NCBI GenBank assembly: GCA_014075255.1
Contig: CP046178.1
Location: 2,498,894-2,562,893 of the forward strand
Source: Gammaproteobacteria bacterium
GTDB lineage: Bacteria; Pseudomonadota; Gammaproteobacteria; UBA4575
Direction: 5' to 3'
Length of the DNA: 64,000 nt
Shown: positions 61,332-64,000 of the stretch, piece after piece
How positions within the stretch are numbered: the first letter of the stretch is position 1
How the letters are laid out: every line of letters starts with the position of its first letter
Program-made: the position numbers and the translations under genes
The notes under the pieces: model-generated
The model's database searches: none
Told to the model about the DNA's origin: nothing
Seen by the model: the letters and a program-made list of their open reading frames with translations, nothing else

Positions 61332-62780
61332 GTGCAACAGCGTTCATCATTGGCTACAAAACCACCTCAATCAGCGAGCGCTGGTGTAAATCAGCTAAAG
61401 CTTGTCGCCTATATTTCATTATTCCTTTTATTGCTGGTTAGTTATTCGACTTTCTCGGCGACTAATATAGCCAAAATAAACGAAGTTCGATTTGCGGATC
61501 GTGCAACCGAAACTCGTGTGGTTTTCGATTTAACTTCACCGGTTAAGCACAGTGTATTTGTTCTGCAAAACCCTAATCGCGTGGTGCTAGATATTGAACA
61601 GTGCGATGCCAATGGAAAGCTCAAAAGGGGGCGCATTGGAGGCACCTTAGTTAAAGATTTACGTTATGCGCAAAAGACTAGTGAAAAATTACGTGTAGTT
61701 TTTGATCTAAATTCAAGGGTTTCACCAAAAAGTTTCTTGTTACCGCCTTCTAGTGGAAAAACTTATCGCCTAGTAATTGATTTAACTGCTGCAACAGATA
61801 TTGCGTCGGCCGCAAATGCTAAAGCGGCTACAAGCGAGAATCCAAAACCTAGAGTAGAGCCAGTAATTGCGATGCAAGATGCGCCGGCAAGTTTTCGAGA
61901 TATTGTAGTGGCCTTAGATGCAGGTCATGGAGGGAAAGATCCAGGTGCTATAGGTCGTGCCGGTACACGTGAAAAAGATATTGTATTAGCAATTTCAAAA
62001 AGATTAAAAAAGCTTATTGATAAAGAGCCTGGCATGCGTGCACTTTTAATTCGTAGTGGTGATACCTATGTGCCATTAAGAGGGCGCATTCAAAAAGCCA
62101 GTAAACTTAATGCCGATATATTTATATCTATTCATGCGGATGCTGCGGTTAATCGTCGCGCGAAAGGTTCGTCGGTGTATGTTTTGTCACAACATGGCGC
62201 TACCAGTGAAGCGGCGCGCATTTTAGCGAAACGAGAAAATGAATCCGATAAAATTGGCGGTGTCAGTTTGGAAAACAAAGATGATGTACTGAAATCTGTG
62301 CTGGTAGATTTATCGCAAACTGCAACGATTGATGCCAGTATTGATTTAGCAGAAGATATTCTTAAAGAGCTTGGTCAAGTGGGTAATATTCTTCGAGATA
62401 AAGTGGAGCAAGCAGGCTTTGCAGTGTTGAAATCACCAGACATCCCATCAGTTTTAGTGGAGACAGCGTTTATATCTAATCCACAAGAAGAAAAGCGTTT
62501 AAAAACAGCACAACACCAACAAAAATTAGCAACTGCGATCTTTAAAGGTTTGCGTCGTTATGCTAAAGATCATGCGCCAGCCGATGCCATTATGGCGAAT
62601 ATGCAAAATACTGTTCCGTTAACTACATACAAAGTTAAATCTGGTGATACTTTGTCAGGCATTGCCATTCGTTACCATGTGAGCTTGGTTAATTTACGTA
62701 AAGTTAATAGTTTGCGTTCTGATATGTTACGTGTTGGGCAAGTATTGAAGATTCCAGCTACGGTTACAGCTGGCACTTGA
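61332..62780 (+). CDS. amiC: N-acetylmuramoyl-L-alanine amidase (AmiC type) with LysM
   Basis: 482 residues from a GTG at 61332; no upstream ATG. A signal sequence is near 22-42 (LVAYISLFLLLLVSYSTFSA). An AMIN domain (about 48-140) guides it to the septum. The amidase_3 domain has the zinc-site motifs VALDAGHGGKDPGA (His), REKDIVLAI (Glu) and ISIHADA (His). A C-terminal LysM (YKVKSGDTLSGIA ... LRVGQVLKIP) binds peptidoglycan; E. coli AmiC has no LysM but AmiB does, so the AmiB/AmiC split is not sharp. It cuts septal peptidoglycan. Confidence 0.92.
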   Translation: MQQRSSLATKPPQSASAGVNQLKLVAYISLFLLLLVSYSTFSATNIAKINEVRFADRATETRVVFDLTSPVKHSVFVLQNPNRVVLDIEQCDANGKLKRGRIGGTLVKDLRYAQKTSEKLRVVFDLNSRVSPKSFLLPPSSGKTYRLVIDLTAATDIASAANAKAATSENPKPRVEPVIAMQDAPASFRDIVVALDAGHGGKDPGAIGRAGTREKDIVLAISKRLKKLIDKEPGMRALLIRSGDTYVPLRGRIQKASKLNADIFISIHADAAVNRRAKGSSVYVLSQHGATSEAARILAKRENESDKIGGVSLENKDDVLKSVLVDLSQTATIDASIDLAEDILKELGQVGNILRDKVEQAGFAVLKSPDIPSVLVETAFISNPQEEKRLKTAQHQQKLATAIFKGLRRYAKDHAPADAIMANMQNTVPLTTYKVKSGDTLSGIAIRYHVSLVNLRKVNSLRSDMLRVGQVLKIPATVTAGT

Positions 62781-62811
62781 GCGCACTGATGCTTCTTCTA
62801 TGCGTACATTC

Positions 62812-62842
62812 ATGTACTTACTCTGGATCGTAAGCAGACATT
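62812..62842. repeat. Decayed copy of the dispersed palindromic repeat
   Basis: The right half TGGATCGTAAGCAGACATT matches copies 2 and 4; the left half is degraded (ATGTACTTACTC). It lies between amiC and sohB. Confidence 0.5.
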
Positions 62843-62856
62843 ATTAGGTTTAACAT

Positions 62857-63894
62857 TTAACTGAACAATTTTGAATCTTGTTCTTTCTGCCACCAAGAAA
62901 AAAATAATTTATCTACACTCATTTGCACGGATGTTGCGATCCGTTCGCTGATAGTTTTTGGAACGGTGTAGGAGATTTCGTAAATTTCTGCGTCTTTACT
63001 TGCTTCTAGTAAGTAGTCATCACTGGTGAGCAATTCATCAACCAGTTTTAATTCGATTCCACGCGTAGCTAGCCAATGTTCGCCAGTCGCTACTTTGTCC
63101 ATTTCCAAAACAGGCCTGTTTTCTTTTACAAAATCTTTAAATAAATCGTGTGTATCTTCTAATTGTTCATTAAAGTGTGCACGGTCTTCGTCAGTGTTTT
63201 TGCCAAACATGGTGACGGTGCGTTTAAGTTCACCGGCTTTCATAAGTTCAAAGTCCACACCATGTTTGTCCAGCAAGCGATTAAAGTTGGGTAGTTGTGC
63301 GATCACACCAATAGAGCCCACAACGGCAAACGGTGCAGCAATAATTTTGTCGGCCACACAAGCCATCATGTAACCGCCGCTGGCAGCAACTTTATCTACT
63401 GCAATGGTGAGCGGAATACCTTTTTGCTTAATGCGCAATAACTGAGAGGATGCGAAGCCGTGTTCATGTACTAAACCACCGGCGTTTTCTAAGCAAACTA
63501 CTACCTCATTATCGCTAGAGGCAACGGATAATATTGCTGTGATTTCTTTGCGAAGATGACGCACTGCGGTAGCTTTGATGTTTCCAAGAAAGTTAAGTAC
63601 AAAAATACGTTTTTTGTTGGTGTCTGGAGTTTTCTTTTCTTGTTTGCGTTCTTTTTTATTTTCTTTCTTGTTTTCTTTTTTGGCTTTTTTTAGATCTTTT
63701 TTAGTTAACAAAGAAAATCGCAGAATGTCTGCCATGTTTTTGTACTTTTTATTCAGATGGATAATTTCAAAATGATCATCGCCGCGTGCTTTTTTTGAGA
63801 ATGAAAAAATCAACAATATAAGTACAAAGATAAATACAAGAATGGTAATAGCTTTGGCTAAAAATAATCCGTATTCGGCAAATAATTCAATCAT
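62857..63894 (-). CDS. sohB: Inner-membrane S49 peptidase SohB
   Basis: 345 residues. One N-terminal membrane helix (about 12-32), a Lys/Glu-rich cytoplasmic-style linker (about 62-92), and the S49 protease domain with the Ser nucleophile in AASGGYMMA and the general-base Lys in LMKAGELK. This is the SohB layout (SppA relative). It degrades signal peptides or membrane-protein fragments. The Lys/Glu tract comes from near-homopolymer A-rich DNA on the minus strand. The preceding gene ends 8 bases before its start. Confidence 0.92.
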   Translation of the reverse strand: MIELFAEYGLFLAKAITILVFIFVLILLIFSFSKKARGDDHFEIIHLNKKYKNMADILRFSLLTKKDLKKAKKENKKENKKERKQEKKTPDTNKKRIFVLNFLGNIKATAVRHLRKEITAILSVASSDNEVVVCLENAGGLVHEHGFASSQLLRIKQKGIPLTIAVDKVAASGGYMMACVADKIIAAPFAVVGSIGVIAQLPNFNRLLDKHGVDFELMKAGELKRTVTMFGKNTDEDRAHFNEQLEDTHDLFKDFVKENRPVLEMDKVATGEHWLATRGIELKLVDELLTSDDYLLEASKDAEIYEISYTVPKTISERIATSVQMSVDKLFFSWWQKEQDSKLFS

Positions 63895-63902
63895 GGGGGT
63901 TC

Positions 63903-64000
63903 CTAATTTTTATTGTAGTTGCAGGTGTAACTGCTAAAAAATTGTCCGTGCATATTTTCTGAAGATTCATCATAAAATAATGCATTTAATTCTAGCTTGG
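63903..64000 (-). CDS. C-terminal end of an unidentified gene upstream of sohB
   Basis: An open minus-strand frame runs from the window edge to a TAG at 63903-63905, 8 bases before the sohB ATG. The visible 31 residues start KLELNALFYDE and end YTCNYNKN. Too little to identify. The tight spacing suggests an operon with sohB. A chance open frame is possible. Confidence 0.45.
   Translation of the reverse strand, partial: KLELNALFYDESSENMHGQFFSSYTCNYNKN

Overview
The window is an AT-rich chromosomal segment of a gammaproteobacterium. Gene orders familiar from that class recur: bamD / rluD-pgeF-clpB, dapA-bamC, xseB-ispA-dxs, ypjD and a CorC-type gene divergent from ffh-rpsP-rimM-trmD-rplS, pcnB-folK-panB-panC, and pilS-pilR beside sucCD. 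I see no rRNA, tRNA, phage, IS or CRISPR array. The organism is not identified; type IV pili, a beta-type carbonic anhydrase, FdhD and a rubrerythrin peroxide/iron operon suggest a free-living aquatic bacterium, which is inference.

Layout. 1-8056 (minus) is a type IV pilus block: pilS-pilR, then pilA, then two tandem 650-residue TMTC-like membrane proteins with TPR tails, then the start of a polyprenol-phosphate-sugar-synthase-like GT2. Together these look like a pilin or surface-protein O-glycosylation locus. 8181-11916 (plus) carries sucC-sucD-nadE. bamD (minus) is followed by rluD-pgeF, then a repeat-rich 700-bp gap holding a broken small membrane-protein gene, then clpB behind a clear sigma-32 promoter. 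17.9-23.9 kb is mainly minus strand: a hendecad-repeat periplasmic protein, an SDR, an orphan LivK-like binding protein with very strong expression signals, a DUF4156 lipoprotein, proS and a DUF4124 protein. 24.1-28.4 kb (plus) has a LysR regulator, a PerM-type transporter and dapA-bamC. 28.5-31.5 kb (minus) is xseB-ispA-dxs. 31.5-34.2 kb (plus) is a rubrerythrin / Fe-S protein / DUF3501 operon with two near-perfect palindromic operators resembling the Irr iron-control element. 34.2-39.8 kb (minus) has DUF427, a carbonic anhydrase lacking one zinc-ligand cysteine, fdhD, radA, a CorC-type gene and ypjD.

40-50 kb (mostly plus) holds a class II cyclic-nucleotide phosphodiesterase, ffh and the trmD operon, ogt, an amidotransferase, htpG, a YcgN-like protein, a BON protein, a GST (minus) and hslR. 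50.1-51.9 kb (minus) has two FHA proteins sharing an unusual Arg-rich N-terminal module, and a 55-codon membrane protein. 52.2-62.8 kb (plus) is pcnB-folK-dgk-panB-panC, a 42-residue membrane protein, pgi, nnrDE-tsaE-amiC, with queG on the opposite strand. sohB and the tail of another gene close the window.

A dispersed palindromic repeat (about 30 bp, arms AATGTCCGCT / AGCGGACATT) occurs at four sites plus one decayed copy, always between genes. The most notable points are the putative pilin O-glycosylation locus, the rubrerythrin operon with its operators, the carbonic anhydrase with Tyr in place of a zinc Cys, the twin FHA proteins, and the hendecad-repeat protein.
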